DNA of 64,000 nt, taken from the NCBI GenBank assembly GCA_900758375.1, contig CAAERJ010000050.1:6079-70078 (forward strand). Direction: 5' to 3'. Position 1 is the first letter of the stretch; each line of letters begins with the position of its first letter. Below are positions 44,873 to 54,168 of the stretch, piece after piece. This stretch comes from an uncultured Collinsella sp. Lineage in GTDB: Bacteria > Actinomycetota > Coriobacteriia > Coriobacteriales > Coriobacteriaceae. The translations under genes and the position numbers were made by a program. Below the pieces are notes generated by a model. It did not search any database. It saw only the letters and a program-made list of their open reading frames with translations, and was not told the origin of the DNA.

Positions 44873-45772
44873 TCACTCTGAATCAAATGACATGTCACCC
44901 GAACCAACCTCAAAACGATACGTGGCGGACTTATCGCCATTATCGAATTCAAGATTCAAAATGGTCTCGCCGTCGTAGTCAAGCGGAAGGAAATCGCTCT
45001 CGAAGTCGCCGCTGCCCAAGGTAAGGCTTGCCTTAAAGCCCGTAGAGTTCGGAACCGTCATCTCCACATCGCCCGAGCCCACACTCACGTCCATCGACTT
45101 CGCGGGGGCCTGGTAGAGCTCGAACGTTACGTCGCCCGACCCGACCTCTGCACTAAGCGCATCAGTCACGCTGCCCGCAAACTCTACATCTCCCGCACCC
45201 AGGAAAAGGTCGAAACCATCACAGGTGACACCGGCAATCTGCAGATCACCCGAGCCCACGTGCGCGTTGACTCCCTTCAGATGTTCGGCAACACGGCGCG
45301 GCAGCTCAACCGTAACCGAGCGGTCAATTGCCTTACCGTCATCACTTCCAAACTGAGAAACCTTGAGCGTCGAGTCCTCGACGGATGCGATGTTCTGCGT
45401 CGCGGCCTTGAAGGCATCCATACCATTGGCAACGCGTCCCCGCTCGATAACGCGAGCCTTGTTGCCATCAACAACCTTGACGTCCACCGTAGCCGCATCG
45501 ATATCGAAATCGAGGTAGCGAAACTCATCAGCATCAAAGGTCGTACACGAAAGCTGCTGAGGCCGAGCGGAATATTTACCGCTATCCAAGAGATCATCGT
45601 CGTCAAACATATCGTCAAAATCAGACAAAGCGCCGGATAGAATAGCGGTCGTTCGCACCATATTGGAATGAGCCAATAGCCGCGAGGCACCAAATACAAG
45701 CCCGATGATGAGCACAAACGCTCCGATGCCAACGCCCAAGCGTACCTTGGATTCATGCGAAAGCTTCATCAT
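44873..45772 (-). CDS. DUF4097 beta-repeat membrane protein
   Basis: 299 residues. One membrane helix at about 12-34, then an acidic linker, then a beta-helix-like domain built from short repeats with GSGD: VGSGDLQI, GAGDVEF, VGSGDVTF, VGSGDVEM and LGSGDFES, plus VGSGDMSF at the end. DUF4097 proteins are often paired with small regulators and are thought to respond to envelope state; the function is unknown. It is coupled to the XRE gene by an ATGA overlap, where its first ATG reuses the upstream stop. Confidence 0.9.
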   Translation of the reverse strand: MMKLSHESKVRLGVGIGAFVLIIGLVFGASRLLAHSNMVRTTAILSGALSDFDDMFDDDDLLDSGKYSARPQQLSCTTFDADEFRYLDFDIDAATVDVKVVDGNKARVIERGRVANGMDAFKAATQNIASVEDSTLKVSQFGSDDGKAIDRSVTVELPRRVAEHLKGVNAHVGSGDLQIAGVTCDGFDLFLGAGDVEFAGSVTDALSAEVGSGDVTFELYQAPAKSMDVSVGSGDVEMTVPNSTGFKASLTLGSGDFESDFLPLDYDGETILNLEFDNGDKSATYRFEVGSGDMSFDSE

Positions 45773-46485
45773 TCATCACCCTCTTTGGCGATCGGCTCAG
45801 CGGTGGTCGCGGTAGCCACGTCAGTATCAACTGAAGCGGAAGTATTCTGAGCCCTAGCCGCCACCGGCGCCGGACCAACCTGAATATCTCCACGCGCCCA
45901 ATCACCATCGAGCGCACGCGCCACCCAGTGATAGATGGGAATCGTGAAGAAGATCAACGCGGCAAAGGGGCCGGCACCAAACAGGAACATCAGCAAAAAG
46001 AACAGTAGCCAGCACACGGCCCAATACGGGAACGACTGGAACGGGCCCTTCACCGGAGTCGAGCCAATCGCGGTGCCACTCGTCGCCTGCGCCGTAGCGG
46101 CATTGGCGGCCTGTGCACTCCAGCTTGCCGCCTGCGCCGCCTTGGCGGCGGCGTCACTCGCCTGTGTTGCCGCCTCGGTAGCTCGTGCCGCCGCCTCATG
46201 GGTGCGTGCGCGCTCTGCCGCCTCGGCCTCGCGCTGGCGGGCGCGGTCCTCGTTCTCAAACTCGATATCGTCCTCGATCTCATCGCTCGGATTGAGCAGC
46301 TCGTCCAGGCTCACGCCATAGAGCTTGGCGAGCGAGATCAGGTTCTCGGTATCGGGCGAGCTCTCCGCGCGCTCCCATTTACTGACCGCCTGGCGCGACA
46401 GTCCCAGCTTTCGTGCCAGCCCTTCTTGGCTAAAGCCTTTGCTGCGGCGAAGGTCGGCGAGCCGCTGCGCAGTTTCTACATTCAT
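45769..46485 (-). CDS. XRE-family regulator with Ala-rich linker and C-terminal membrane segments
   Basis: 238 residues. The N-terminal helix-turn-helix is classic (MNVETAQRLADLRRSKGFSQ, then LGLSRQAVSKWERAESSPD). Residues about 75-150 form an Ala/Glu/Arg-rich predicted coiled coil. Two adjacent hydrophobic helices follow (YWAVCWLLFFLLMFLFGAGPFAALIFFTIPI), then a disordered tail. A DNA-binding protein tied to the membrane suggests direct signal transduction with its DUF4097 partner. The ATG at 46485 has an AGGAGG site; the frame extends to 46656 but the added residues are unlikely. Confidence 0.9.
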   Translation of the reverse strand: MNVETAQRLADLRRSKGFSQEGLARKLGLSRQAVSKWERAESSPDTENLISLAKLYGVSLDELLNPSDEIEDDIEFENEDRARQREAEAAERARTHEAAARATEAATQASDAAAKAAQAASWSAQAANAATAQATSGTAIGSTPVKGPFQSFPYWAVCWLLFFLLMFLFGAGPFAALIFFTIPIYHWVARALDGDWARGDIQVGPAPVAARAQNTSASVDTDVATATTAEPIAKEGDE

Positions 46486-46752
46486 GGTTCCTCCTATGTG
46501 ATGCCAGCCGTGCCGCCGGACCGTTTTTGTTCTTAAGGCGCCTTGCACAGTTAAAAATGTATCCGCCACCGCCAAAAGCATGCTACCTATTCTAGTGAGA
46601 TTTTTGACAACCGGCGGTTGCGGGCACATATGAGCTGCGGAAATGTGTCCAAACAAAGCAATGGCACCTAGCTCGGTTGTCCCCGTTGCGGCGTTAACGG
46701 TAGTATGGTCGTATCGTTAATTCCGCACCGCCAACGGAGGGAGTTCCGCGCC

Positions 46753-47625
46753 GTGAACCGCGATTTCGCCTCATCGCTCATCCAGCTCAACAACACGTTC
46801 TATCGCGAGCACTCCGCCTCCTTTTCCGATACGCGCCAGGCCCCGTGGCCCGGCTGGGTGCGCACCATGGACATCGCGCTCGAACAGCTCGACGTCGCCA
46901 CGATCGAGCATCCCGTCCGCGTCTTCGATCTTGCCTGCGGCAATATGCGATTCGAGAACTTTGCCGCCGGCGGCGCACTTGCCGCCAAGGGCGTCGACGG
47001 CGCAAACCCCTCGGCAGATGCCAGCTGCCCGTTTGAGTTCTATGGCGTCGACTCGTGCCAAGACCTGGCCATCGATGCGCGCGGTCACGCCCTGCGCATT
47101 CCCAACCTGCACTTCCAGGAACTCGATGTGCTCGATGCCCTCATGAAGCTCAACCCCGCCGAGACGCCCGATGTGCTTTTCGATGCCCCGCTCGCCGACA
47201 TCTCGGTCTGCTTTGGCTTTATGCACCACGTGCCGTCGTGCGAGTACCGCGTACGCGTGCTCGACGCCCTGGTGCGGCAGACGCGCCCAGGCGGCATCAT
47301 CGCCATCAGCTTTTGGGAGTTTATGAACGACGAGCGCATGGCGCGCAAGGCCGTTCGCGCCGAAGCCCGCGCCGAGCTCACCCCACCGTTTGAGGGATAC
47401 GATTCAGCGCAGTTTGAAGCCGGCGACCACCTCATTGGCTGGCAAAACGACCGCCACGCCTACCGCTATTGCCATCACTTTGACGATCAGCAGATCACCG
47501 ACCTGGTGCGCGGCGTCCGTACGTTCTACAAGAGCGGCGAGGTCCCCGTGCGCGAGCTTGAGCGTTTCCATGCCGACGGTCGCAGCGGAGAGCTCAACCG
47601 CTATGTGATTCTCAAGCGCCTGTAG
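46753..47625 (+). CDS. Trm9/ALKBH8-like SAM-dependent methyltransferase
   Basis: 290 residues. A Rossmann methyltransferase with motif I FDLACGNMRF, an acidic residue after it (YGVDSCQD) and the motif IV segment SVCFGFMHHVPS. The N-terminal FSDTRQAPWPGW matches the FS-TR--PWP signature of Trm9 and ALKBH8, which methylate carboxymethyl-uridine to mcm5U at tRNA position 34. The similarity is from memory of that motif, so the target is inferred. A GTG at 46753 has GGAGGGAG upstream with a rather long spacing; ATG 46705 would add 16 residues. Confidence 0.75.
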   Translation: MNRDFASSLIQLNNTFYREHSASFSDTRQAPWPGWVRTMDIALEQLDVATIEHPVRVFDLACGNMRFENFAAGGALAAKGVDGANPSADASCPFEFYGVDSCQDLAIDARGHALRIPNLHFQELDVLDALMKLNPAETPDVLFDAPLADISVCFGFMHHVPSCEYRVRVLDALVRQTRPGGIIAISFWEFMNDERMARKAVRAEARAELTPPFEGYDSAQFEAGDHLIGWQNDRHAYRYCHHFDDQQITDLVRGVRTFYKSGEVPVRELERFHADGRSGELNRYVILKRL

Positions 47626-47743
47626 GCACCGACGACTCGCCGCCGAGCCGCACCGCGTCTTTCGGGCAAACTATGCCCACTCTTTTTCAACCCATTGACG
47701 GAACGCGCAGCCATGCGTTCCATACTTATGACCAAGGAGCCTC

Positions 47744-48583
47744 ATGGGAGCCGTCCACGTTCGCACGCCTAAGAACTTTGTGCTCGAGGAGCGCCTGGAG
47801 CGCTACGCCGATGCGATTGAGACGAACCCCGAGGCTTATGCCGGAGATTGGCGCGAGGCCTGTGCGCCCGCAGGCGGCAAGCCTTTCGAGCACCTTCACC
47901 TGGATCTGGGCTGTGGCAAAGGAACCTATCTGGTCGAGCGCGCCCACCGCGAGCCCGACACGCACTTTATCGGCATGGACCAGGAGCCCATCTGCATCGC
48001 CTATGCCGCGCAGAAAATCTGCGAGCAGGAACTGACCAACGCACTCGTCCTGCCCCGAGGCGCCGCATCGCTGCCGCAGCTGTTTGCCGCAGGCGAGCTC
48101 GATGCCATCACCATCAACTTTCCCACGCCGCAGCCCAAGGCCAAGTACGCCAAAAAACGACTCGTCCACGTCGACCATTTGATGCTCTACCGCCCGCTCC
48201 TTGCAGCCGGCGCCACCGTCACGCTGCGAACCGACAGCAAGCCATTGCGCGACTACGCCCTGGGGCAGTTTGCCGCGGCCGGCTACGACACACTTTGGGT
48301 AAGTGACGACGTTCGCCGCGACCATCCCGAGCATCCCGAGACCGAATACGAGCGCCGCACGCGCGAGATGGGTGCCGCCGTCTATGGCATTTGCGCCACG
48401 CCCGGAGCGCAGCCAACCGACGAACAACTCGCAGCAGGCCGAGCGCAGGAGCAAAGCCTTGCCTGCTACCTGCCCGATAACCTCGATGAGCTCACCTATG
48501 TACCTCTGGGCATGGAAGAAGCCGTCGATAACTTTAGAAACCGCGCCCGCAAAGGCAAGAAGCGCCTGCCGCAGGAGTCCTAG
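47744..48583 (+). CDS. trmB: tRNA (guanine-N7-)-methyltransferase
   Basis: 279 residues. The SAM motif is LDLGCGKGTYL (about 53-63), with IGMDQE as the acidic strand and the signature NFPTPQPKAKYAKKRL replacing the commoner NFPDPWPK-H-KRRL. It methylates G46 in the variable loop of tRNAs. The N-terminal lead and the about 60-residue tail (QSLACYLPDNLDELTYVPLG) are longer than in E. coli TrmB. The ATG at 47744 has AAGGAG. A copy of the 123-bp palindromic element lies 65 bp downstream. Confidence 0.9.
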   Translation: MGAVHVRTPKNFVLEERLERYADAIETNPEAYAGDWREACAPAGGKPFEHLHLDLGCGKGTYLVERAHREPDTHFIGMDQEPICIAYAAQKICEQELTNALVLPRGAASLPQLFAAGELDAITINFPTPQPKAKYAKKRLVHVDHLMLYRPLLAAGATVTLRTDSKPLRDYALGQFAAAGYDTLWVSDDVRRDHPEHPETEYERRTREMGAAVYGICATPGAQPTDEQLAAGRAQEQSLACYLPDNLDELTYVPLGMEEAVDNFRNRARKGKKRLPQES

Positions 48584-48648
48584 GGGCTTCTGATGGTCGC
48601 GACGTCGGCAAACAAGCGCAAAGAGGCGCCAGCAAACGGCCCTCAAAC

Positions 48649-48771
48649 CTAAGTGAGTAGACTTTTTTGCAATAGCCAAGCACAACCGGCATAACGAAAA
48701 CTAAAACCGCAGGTAGATCCCTTGCGCAAAAGCCATGTGCTCGCGATATCGCAAAAAGTCTACTCACTTAG
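48649..48771. repeat. 123-bp palindromic element, copy A
   Basis: Terminal inverted repeats CTAAGTGAGTAGACTTTT and its reverse complement. Its length equals that of copy B (123 bp). A conserved core AACCGCAGGTAGAT begins 56 bp in. The repeats carry TAA, TGA and TAG spaced 4 nt apart, so translation entering from either side meets a stop in every frame. It lies between trmB and the Ski2-like helicase; that 309-bp gap holds nothing else I can name. Confidence 0.9.
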
Positions 48772-48892
48772 CTGGCAACTGCACCAAACAGCTGGACAGA
48801 ACGCCCATTTCCTGCATTTTCTCGCGCGCTGGCACCCCGCGCCGCCGCTACGCCATAATAGTTGGCGGACAAACGCGAGAGAAAGCAACCAC

Positions 48893-51574
48893 ATGGCACA
48901 GACCACGACAGATATCGCCGCCAGCACCGTCTCCGGCGCCGGAGCCGCCAGTTCATTCTCGGGCGGCACGGGAACCGAAGCCGAATTCGGCTCGCTCGGC
49001 GCACTCTCCCCCACCTGGTGGGAGCCCGAGGATGGCAGCGAGCCCGAACCATGGCTCACGCCCGATCGGGCCTTCGAACGCTTCTTTGAATGGACGAGCA
49101 ATCGCGGTATTGAGCTGTGGGACCACCAGGAAGAGGCCCTCATGGATCTAGCCGCCGGTGACCATGTCATTTTGGGAACACCGACCGGATCGGGCAAGTC
49201 GCTTGTCGCGCTGGGCATGCTCTTTATGGGCATGGCTCAGGGCAAGCGCTGCTACTACACGGCTCCCATCAAGGCTCTGGTCAGCGAGAAGTTTTTCGAC
49301 CTTGTGCAGGTGCTCGGCCGCGATAACGTAGGCATGATCACCGGCGACACGCATATCAACACCAAGGCACCCGTCATCTGCTGCACGGCAGAGATCCTTG
49401 CCAACGACGCACTGCGCGAGGGCGAAGATGCCGACGTGGGCTGCGTGGCCATGGACGAGTTCCACTACTTTGCCGACCCCGACCGCGGTTGGGCCTGGCA
49501 GGTGCCGCTGCTCACCCTGCCCCACACGCAATTCATGCTCATGAGCGCCACGCTCGGCGATGTCACTGCCATCGCCGCCTCACTCGAGGAACACACCGGT
49601 GCTACCTGCGACTTGGTCGTCGATGCCCCGCGCCCCGTGCCGCTGAGCTACGACTACGTGACGACCTCGCTCGAGGGCACGGTCGAGCTCGCCATGCGCC
49701 GCGGAGAGGCCCCGCTCTATATCGTGCACTTTAGCCAGGACGCCGCCCTTGCGACGGCGCAATCCCTCGCCAACTTTGGCATTGCCAGCAAGGAGCAGCG
49801 CGAGGCTATTAAGGAAGCCGCCAAAGGCACGAGCTTCTCCACGGCTTTTGGCAAGATTCTCAAGCGCCTGCTCGGATGTGGCGTCGGCGTGCACCACGCC
49901 GGTATGCTGCCGCGCTATCGTCTGCTGGTCGAGCGCTTGGCGCAGCAGGGCCTACTGCCCGTCATTTGCGGCACCGACACGCTCGGCGTTGGCATCAACG
50001 TACCCATCCATACCGTGGTGCTCACCGCGCTCACCAAGTTCGATGGCTACAAGATGCGTCGTCTGCGCGCCCGCGAGTTCCATCAGATTGCCGGTCGCGC
50101 CGGCCGCTCGGGCTTCGATACCGAGGGCATGGTCATCGCCGAGGCCCCGGAGCACGAGATCGAGAACGCCAAGCTCATGGCCAAGGCGGGCGACGACCCC
50201 AAGAAGCTCCGCAAGATTAAAAAGAAGAAGGCCCCCGAGGGCTTTGTCACCTGGAACAAGCAGACCTTTGAGCGCCTGATCGAGACGCAGCCCGAAACGC
50301 TCAAGCCGCGCCTGCGCATCACGCACTCCATGGCGATTAGCGTGGTCGAGCAGGGCGGCGACGCCCGTGCCCGCGTACACGACCTCATCGAGACAAGCCT
50401 GCAGACCCCCGAGGAAAAGGCCAAGCTCGAGGTTCGCGCCGACGAAATCTTCGCCACGCTCATCGATTCCGGCGTCGTCGTTCGCACCGAGGTGCCGCCC
50501 GCGCCTGACGCTCCGGCTGATGCCGCACCAGACATCGACTATGCACTGACGGTCGATCTGCCCGAGGACTTTGCGCTCGACCAGCCGCTCTCGCCGTTTT
50601 TGCTTGCCGCGCTGGAGCTGCTCGACCCCGAGAGCGAGACCTATACCATGGATCTGATCTCGATGGTCGAGGCAACGCTCGAGGATCCCAAGCAGGTGCT
50701 GCGTGCACAGGAGCGCGCCGCGCGCGACCGCGCGATGGCCGAAATGAAGGCTGACGGCATCGAATATGAGGAACGCCTGGAGCGCATCCAGGACGTCACC
50801 TACGAAAAGCCGCTCGAGGACTTGCTCGATGCCGCCTTCGACAAGTACTGCCAGGAAGTACCCTGGGCAAACGACTACCAGCTCTCGCCCAAGAGCGTCC
50901 TGCGCGACATGTTGGAGAGCGCGAGCGACTTTAAGGGCTATATCCAAAAGCTTGGCATCGCCCGCTCCGAGGGCATTCTGCTGCGTTACCTAGCCGAGGC
51001 CTACCGTTCTCTCGATCGCACCGTTCCCATTGAGAAGCGCGATGAGCGCTTGCGTGACATCATTTCGTGGCTCGGCTTTGTGGTGCGCTCGGTCGACTCG
51101 AGCTTGGTGGACGAGTGGGAGAACGCCGGCAACCCCGCTGCACTCGACGCCGCACCGCCGCAGGGCATCGACGAGGTCGTTGCGGACCGTCGCGGCTGCA
51201 CGCTGTTGGTGCGCAACGCGCTCTTCCGCCGCGTGACCCTTGCCGCCCGCGAGCACGTTCGCGATCTGGGCGAGCTCGACGAGGACTGGGGCATGAGCGA
51301 GGTCCGCTGGCAAAAGGCGCTCGACGCCTATCACGAGCAACACGAGGAAATCCTCACCAACGGCGACGCCCGCAGCGCCGCGATGTTTACCATCGATGAG
51401 TCCGACGAGAAGACCGATCACGTGTGGCACGTGCACCAGATCTTTGCCGACGAGGATGGCGACCACGACTTTGGCATTATGGGCGATGTCGATCTGGACG
51501 CCACGCAAGACGGCGGCGAGGTCATCTTCAAAAAATACCGTGTCGGCTTTATCGAGGACCTGCTCGAGGACTAG
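48893..51574 (+). CDS. Ski2-like DEAD/DEAH helicase (DUF3516-type)
   Basis: 893 residues. The Walker A GTPTGSGKS is at 95-103, the DEFH box at 188-191, and later QIAGRAGRSG (motif VI). This is the actinobacterial HelY/Ski2-like branch, often carrying a C-terminal DUF3516 domain; residues about 500-893 fit that long C-terminus. An RNA- or DNA-unwinding role in quality control is likely but unproven. The frame is open to 48722, inside the repeat element; I start at ATG 48893 (MAQTTTD), where coding character begins, although its ribosome site is weak. Confidence 0.9.
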   Translation: MAQTTTDIAASTVSGAGAASSFSGGTGTEAEFGSLGALSPTWWEPEDGSEPEPWLTPDRAFERFFEWTSNRGIELWDHQEEALMDLAAGDHVILGTPTGSGKSLVALGMLFMGMAQGKRCYYTAPIKALVSEKFFDLVQVLGRDNVGMITGDTHINTKAPVICCTAEILANDALREGEDADVGCVAMDEFHYFADPDRGWAWQVPLLTLPHTQFMLMSATLGDVTAIAASLEEHTGATCDLVVDAPRPVPLSYDYVTTSLEGTVELAMRRGEAPLYIVHFSQDAALATAQSLANFGIASKEQREAIKEAAKGTSFSTAFGKILKRLLGCGVGVHHAGMLPRYRLLVERLAQQGLLPVICGTDTLGVGINVPIHTVVLTALTKFDGYKMRRLRAREFHQIAGRAGRSGFDTEGMVIAEAPEHEIENAKLMAKAGDDPKKLRKIKKKKAPEGFVTWNKQTFERLIETQPETLKPRLRITHSMAISVVEQGGDARARVHDLIETSLQTPEEKAKLEVRADEIFATLIDSGVVVRTEVPPAPDAPADAAPDIDYALTVDLPEDFALDQPLSPFLLAALELLDPESETYTMDLISMVEATLEDPKQVLRAQERAARDRAMAEMKADGIEYEERLERIQDVTYEKPLEDLLDAAFDKYCQEVPWANDYQLSPKSVLRDMLESASDFKGYIQKLGIARSEGILLRYLAEAYRSLDRTVPIEKRDERLRDIISWLGFVVRSVDSSLVDEWENAGNPAALDAAPPQGIDEVVADRRGCTLLVRNALFRRVTLAAREHVRDLGELDEDWGMSEVRWQKALDAYHEQHEEILTNGDARSAAMFTIDESDEKTDHVWHVHQIFADEDGDHDFGIMGDVDLDATQDGGEVIFKKYRVGFIEDLLED

Positions 51575-51595
51575 CCGTACATACTGGAACGAAAC

Positions 51596-51629
51596 GGGGC
51601 CGCTGGCAACATCGCCAGCGGCCCCGCTT
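51596..51629 (+). terminator. Intrinsic terminator after the Ski2-like helicase
   Basis: Twelve-bp perfect GC stem GGGGCCGCTGGC / GCCAGCGGCCCC (51596-51607, 51614-51625) and a T-run. Confidence 0.9.
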
Positions 51630-51648
51630 TTGCGCTATATGCTATGCC

Positions 51649-53406
51649 TTACTCGGCATCCTCGACCTCATATGAATCCGCCTCGGCGGGCTCATCGTTT
51701 GACTCTGTCGCAGACCTGCGCGCCTCGTCAAACGCCGCCTTCATGGTCTTGTTGCCCCACGTGAGCTTGCGAATGGTAAGATCGTCGGCCTTCTTGTTGG
51801 CTAGGCGCAGATTGTTCTCGGAGGACAGCAACGCCTCCTTGGTTTTCTGCAGATGGCTAATCGTCTTGTCGATCTCATCGATCGCCGTTTGGAACTTGCG
51901 GCTCGCGATCTCGTAGTTGCGGCCGAAGTCGTTCTTGAACTTTTCCATCTTGGCTTCGAAGTTCGTGACGTCGATATTCTGCTGTTTGTACTCCGCCAGC
52001 TCCTGCTTATAGCGCAGCGAACCCATGGCAGCGTTGCGAAGAAGCGTGATCATGGGGATAAAGAACTGCGGGCGAATCACGTACATCTTCTCGTAGCGAT
52101 AGCTCACATCGACGATACCCGCGTTATAGAGCTCGCTCTCGGGCTCCAGCAGGGTGCAGAGCACCGCATACTCGCAGCCTTTCTGGCGACGATCGTGGTC
52201 GAGCTTCTTAAAGAAGTCCTCGTTCTTGTGCTTGGTCGCGGTCTCGTCGTTCTCGTTTTTCATCTCGAACATAATCGAAATGACCTCGTTGCCGCTCGCG
52301 TCGCACTCGCGGAAGATAAAGTCCCCCTTGGTGCCCTCGGACGCATCGTTATCTTTCTCAAAGTACGCGTTAGGAAACGCCGTCATGCGTAGGCGGTTAA
52401 ACTCGGTCTCGCAGTGCTGCTCGAGCGACTCGCCCACCATCTTGGTGGACAGGCGGATCTTCATTTCCTTAAGGCGCTCAATCTCTTCGTCCTTGTAGCG
52501 GATCAACTCGTCGCTCACGCGCTTGGCCTGCGCGAGCTCAAGCTCGTGGGCTGCCTTGGCCTGTTCCTCACGCGAATCGCGCACCGCCAGCTCACTCGTC
52601 AGCTTGGCACGTGCCTCATCGCGCTCTCGCTCCGCCGCAGCGACCGCCTCCGATAGGTTCATTTTGGCCGTCAGCTCCTGCTCGCGCAGCTGCGCGCGCA
52701 GGCCCTCGGCCTCCTGCTCAGACTGAGCCCTTGCGGCGGAAAACTTCTCTTGTACCTTCGCGCGGTAGTCAGCAAGCGCGCGCTCGGCCTCGCCGCGGGC
52801 GACATCAAGCTCACGCTGTGACTCGGCCGCAGCAGCGGCAAGCGCCATCTCCTGGGCCTTGTCCGCCGCGGCAAGCCTGGCCTGCAGCTCGGCAATCTGG
52901 GCATCACGTGCAGCTAAATCGTTTTGAGCAGCATTGCGCGCCGAAGCCTCGGCAAGTTTGGCTTCGTCATCCTTGCGTCCCAGCTGCGCGCGCAGCCTAT
53001 CAATCTCACGCTGGAGTTCTGCATTCTCCTTTTGAGCATCGGCTCGTGCCTCTACCGCCGCGCGCTGGCTTGCGCTCTCACGCTCTGCGGCAGCGCCCTC
53101 GAGCTTGGCGCGCAACTCGGCAAGCTCGGCATCGCGCTTGGCGACCTCTTGTGCCAGTTGCTGAGCCGCAGCGTTCTTCTGCTCAACGAGCTGAGCGTTG
53201 CGCTGAGACTCTGCCTCCTGCAAAGCAGCCGTCGAACGCGAGCGCTCAAGCTCCAGCGCCTGCTCGCCCTCGCGCTGGACTGCCTTCACACGCTCATCCA
53301 GGTCGCGCGAAAACTCGGCGTCGCGCACTTGCTTGACGATATCCGCATAGCCGGACGCATCGACCTTAAAAACTTCGCCACAATGCGGGCACTTGATCTC
53401 ATTCAT
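51649..53406 (-). CDS. DUF2130 protein with long coiled coil
   Basis: 585 residues. The N-terminus holds a zinc-ribbon-like CPHCGEVF. Residues about 30-315 are an uninterrupted Ala/Glu/Arg coiled coil. The C-terminal 250 residues match DUF2130, including KGDFIFRECD and SIMFEMKNENDETATKHKNEDF, where the E-x-K pair looks like a PD-(D/E)XK-type nuclease core. The coiled coil is longer than I recall for the family (about 430 residues in total). It is a single gene, convergent with the helicase. Function unknown. Confidence 0.87.
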   Translation of the reverse strand: MNEIKCPHCGEVFKVDASGYADIVKQVRDAEFSRDLDERVKAVQREGEQALELERSRSTAALQEAESQRNAQLVEQKNAAAQQLAQEVAKRDAELAELRAKLEGAAAERESASQRAAVEARADAQKENAELQREIDRLRAQLGRKDDEAKLAEASARNAAQNDLAARDAQIAELQARLAAADKAQEMALAAAAAESQRELDVARGEAERALADYRAKVQEKFSAARAQSEQEAEGLRAQLREQELTAKMNLSEAVAAAERERDEARAKLTSELAVRDSREEQAKAAHELELAQAKRVSDELIRYKDEEIERLKEMKIRLSTKMVGESLEQHCETEFNRLRMTAFPNAYFEKDNDASEGTKGDFIFRECDASGNEVISIMFEMKNENDETATKHKNEDFFKKLDHDRRQKGCEYAVLCTLLEPESELYNAGIVDVSYRYEKMYVIRPQFFIPMITLLRNAAMGSLRYKQELAEYKQQNIDVTNFEAKMEKFKNDFGRNYEIASRKFQTAIDEIDKTISHLQKTKEALLSSENNLRLANKKADDLTIRKLTWGNKTMKAAFDEARRSATESNDEPAEADSYEVEDAE

Positions 53407-53464
53407 AGCAGCTCCTCGATGGACGCAAATTTTAACCGCCTACACTCTACCGCGCCGCACGGAC

Positions 53465-53499
53465 AAAAAAGGCGCCGCCGCCATAATGGCAACGGCGCC
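53465..53499 (-). terminator. Terminator after the metallophosphoesterase gene
   Basis: GGCGCCG / CGGCGCC (53471-53477, 53493-53499); on the minus strand it is followed by TTTTTT. Confidence 0.8.
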
Positions 53500-53501
53500 A
53501 G

Positions 53502-53538
53502 AACCACCACAAAGGTGCCTGTCCCCTTTGTGGTGGTT
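53502..53538. repeat. Perfect 14-bp palindrome with CTGTCCC core
   Basis: AACCACCACAAAGG / CCTTTGTGGTGGTT with loop TGCCTGTCC. It directly follows the terminator stem. The core is the reverse complement of GGGACAGG seen at 39.4 kb, so both look like members of one dispersed REP-like class whose arms differ from copy to copy. Confidence 0.8.
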
Positions 53539-53556
53539 TGTGTGGTGGTTCGAGCA

Positions 53557-54102
53557 TTACAGTCCAAAGAAGCCCAGGATTTGATCCCGGCTTACGGGCC
53601 TGTACTCGTTGGCATCGAGACCGACATCGTAGCGAAAGGTAGGGCGCTCGCGGTCGCGGTTGCGCGCGTTGGTGCGGTCTCCCCTGCTGTGGATATGTCC
53701 GTGCAGCATGATGGCACCACGCGCCTTGCCATTCCAGCTAAGCATGGGGTAGTGGCTCATAACCAGACGATGGCCCTTGGCATAGCCGGGGGCAATCTCC
53801 AGATAATCACGCACGTCTTCCCAAATTTGCGGCACGTCGGGATCTTCCCAATCGCCGTCATGGTTACCACGGATGAGCGTCACGTTTTGGCAGGCAATAC
53901 GCTCGCGCAGGCGCACCGCCTCCGCCAGGGGCAAACGATAGGTAAAGTCACCCAGAATGTAGAGACGGTCATCCACAGCCACGCACTCATTGATGGCATC
54001 GATGACCTTGCGATTCATCTCCTCGACCGAGCCAAACGGCCGGTCCATGTCGTGCAAGATATTCGTATCGCCCAGGTGCAGATCGGCGGTAAACCACATC
54101 AT
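53557..54102 (-). CDS. Calcineurin-like metallophosphoesterase
   Basis: 181 residues, complete for the small MPP class. The metal ligands follow the standard order: D-x-H (TADLHLGD), GD (ILGDFT), GNHD (RGNHDGDW), H (MSHYPML) and GHIH (LHGHIHS). Members hydrolyse phosphodiesters or nucleotides; the substrate is unknown. I use ATG 54102, since AGGA lies 8 nt upstream; ATG 54117 adds five residues but has no ribosome site. It is the last gene of a minus-strand run with the 59-residue and HIRAN genes. Confidence 0.9.
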   Translation of the reverse strand: MMWFTADLHLGDTNILHDMDRPFGSVEEMNRKVIDAINECVAVDDRLYILGDFTYRLPLAEAVRLRERIACQNVTLIRGNHDGDWEDPDVPQIWEDVRDYLEIAPGYAKGHRLVMSHYPMLSWNGKARGAIMLHGHIHSRGDRTNARNRDRERPTFRYDVGLDANEYRPVSRDQILGFFGL

Positions 54103-54168
54103 CGTCTCTGTCCTCATTTCGCAACGTGTTCAACTCGTGCTAAGTATACAGACGCAGCGATGCGGCGG

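Noticed and set aside
41973..44978. A 1001-codon plus-strand open frame over elp3 and the spermidine-synthase-like gene
   Set aside because: It runs antisense to two well-supported genes with complete family motifs and has no recognisable domain.
48722..48892. N-terminal extension of the Ski2-like helicase
   Set aside because: The open frame begins inside the palindromic element and lacks coding character until ATG 48893.
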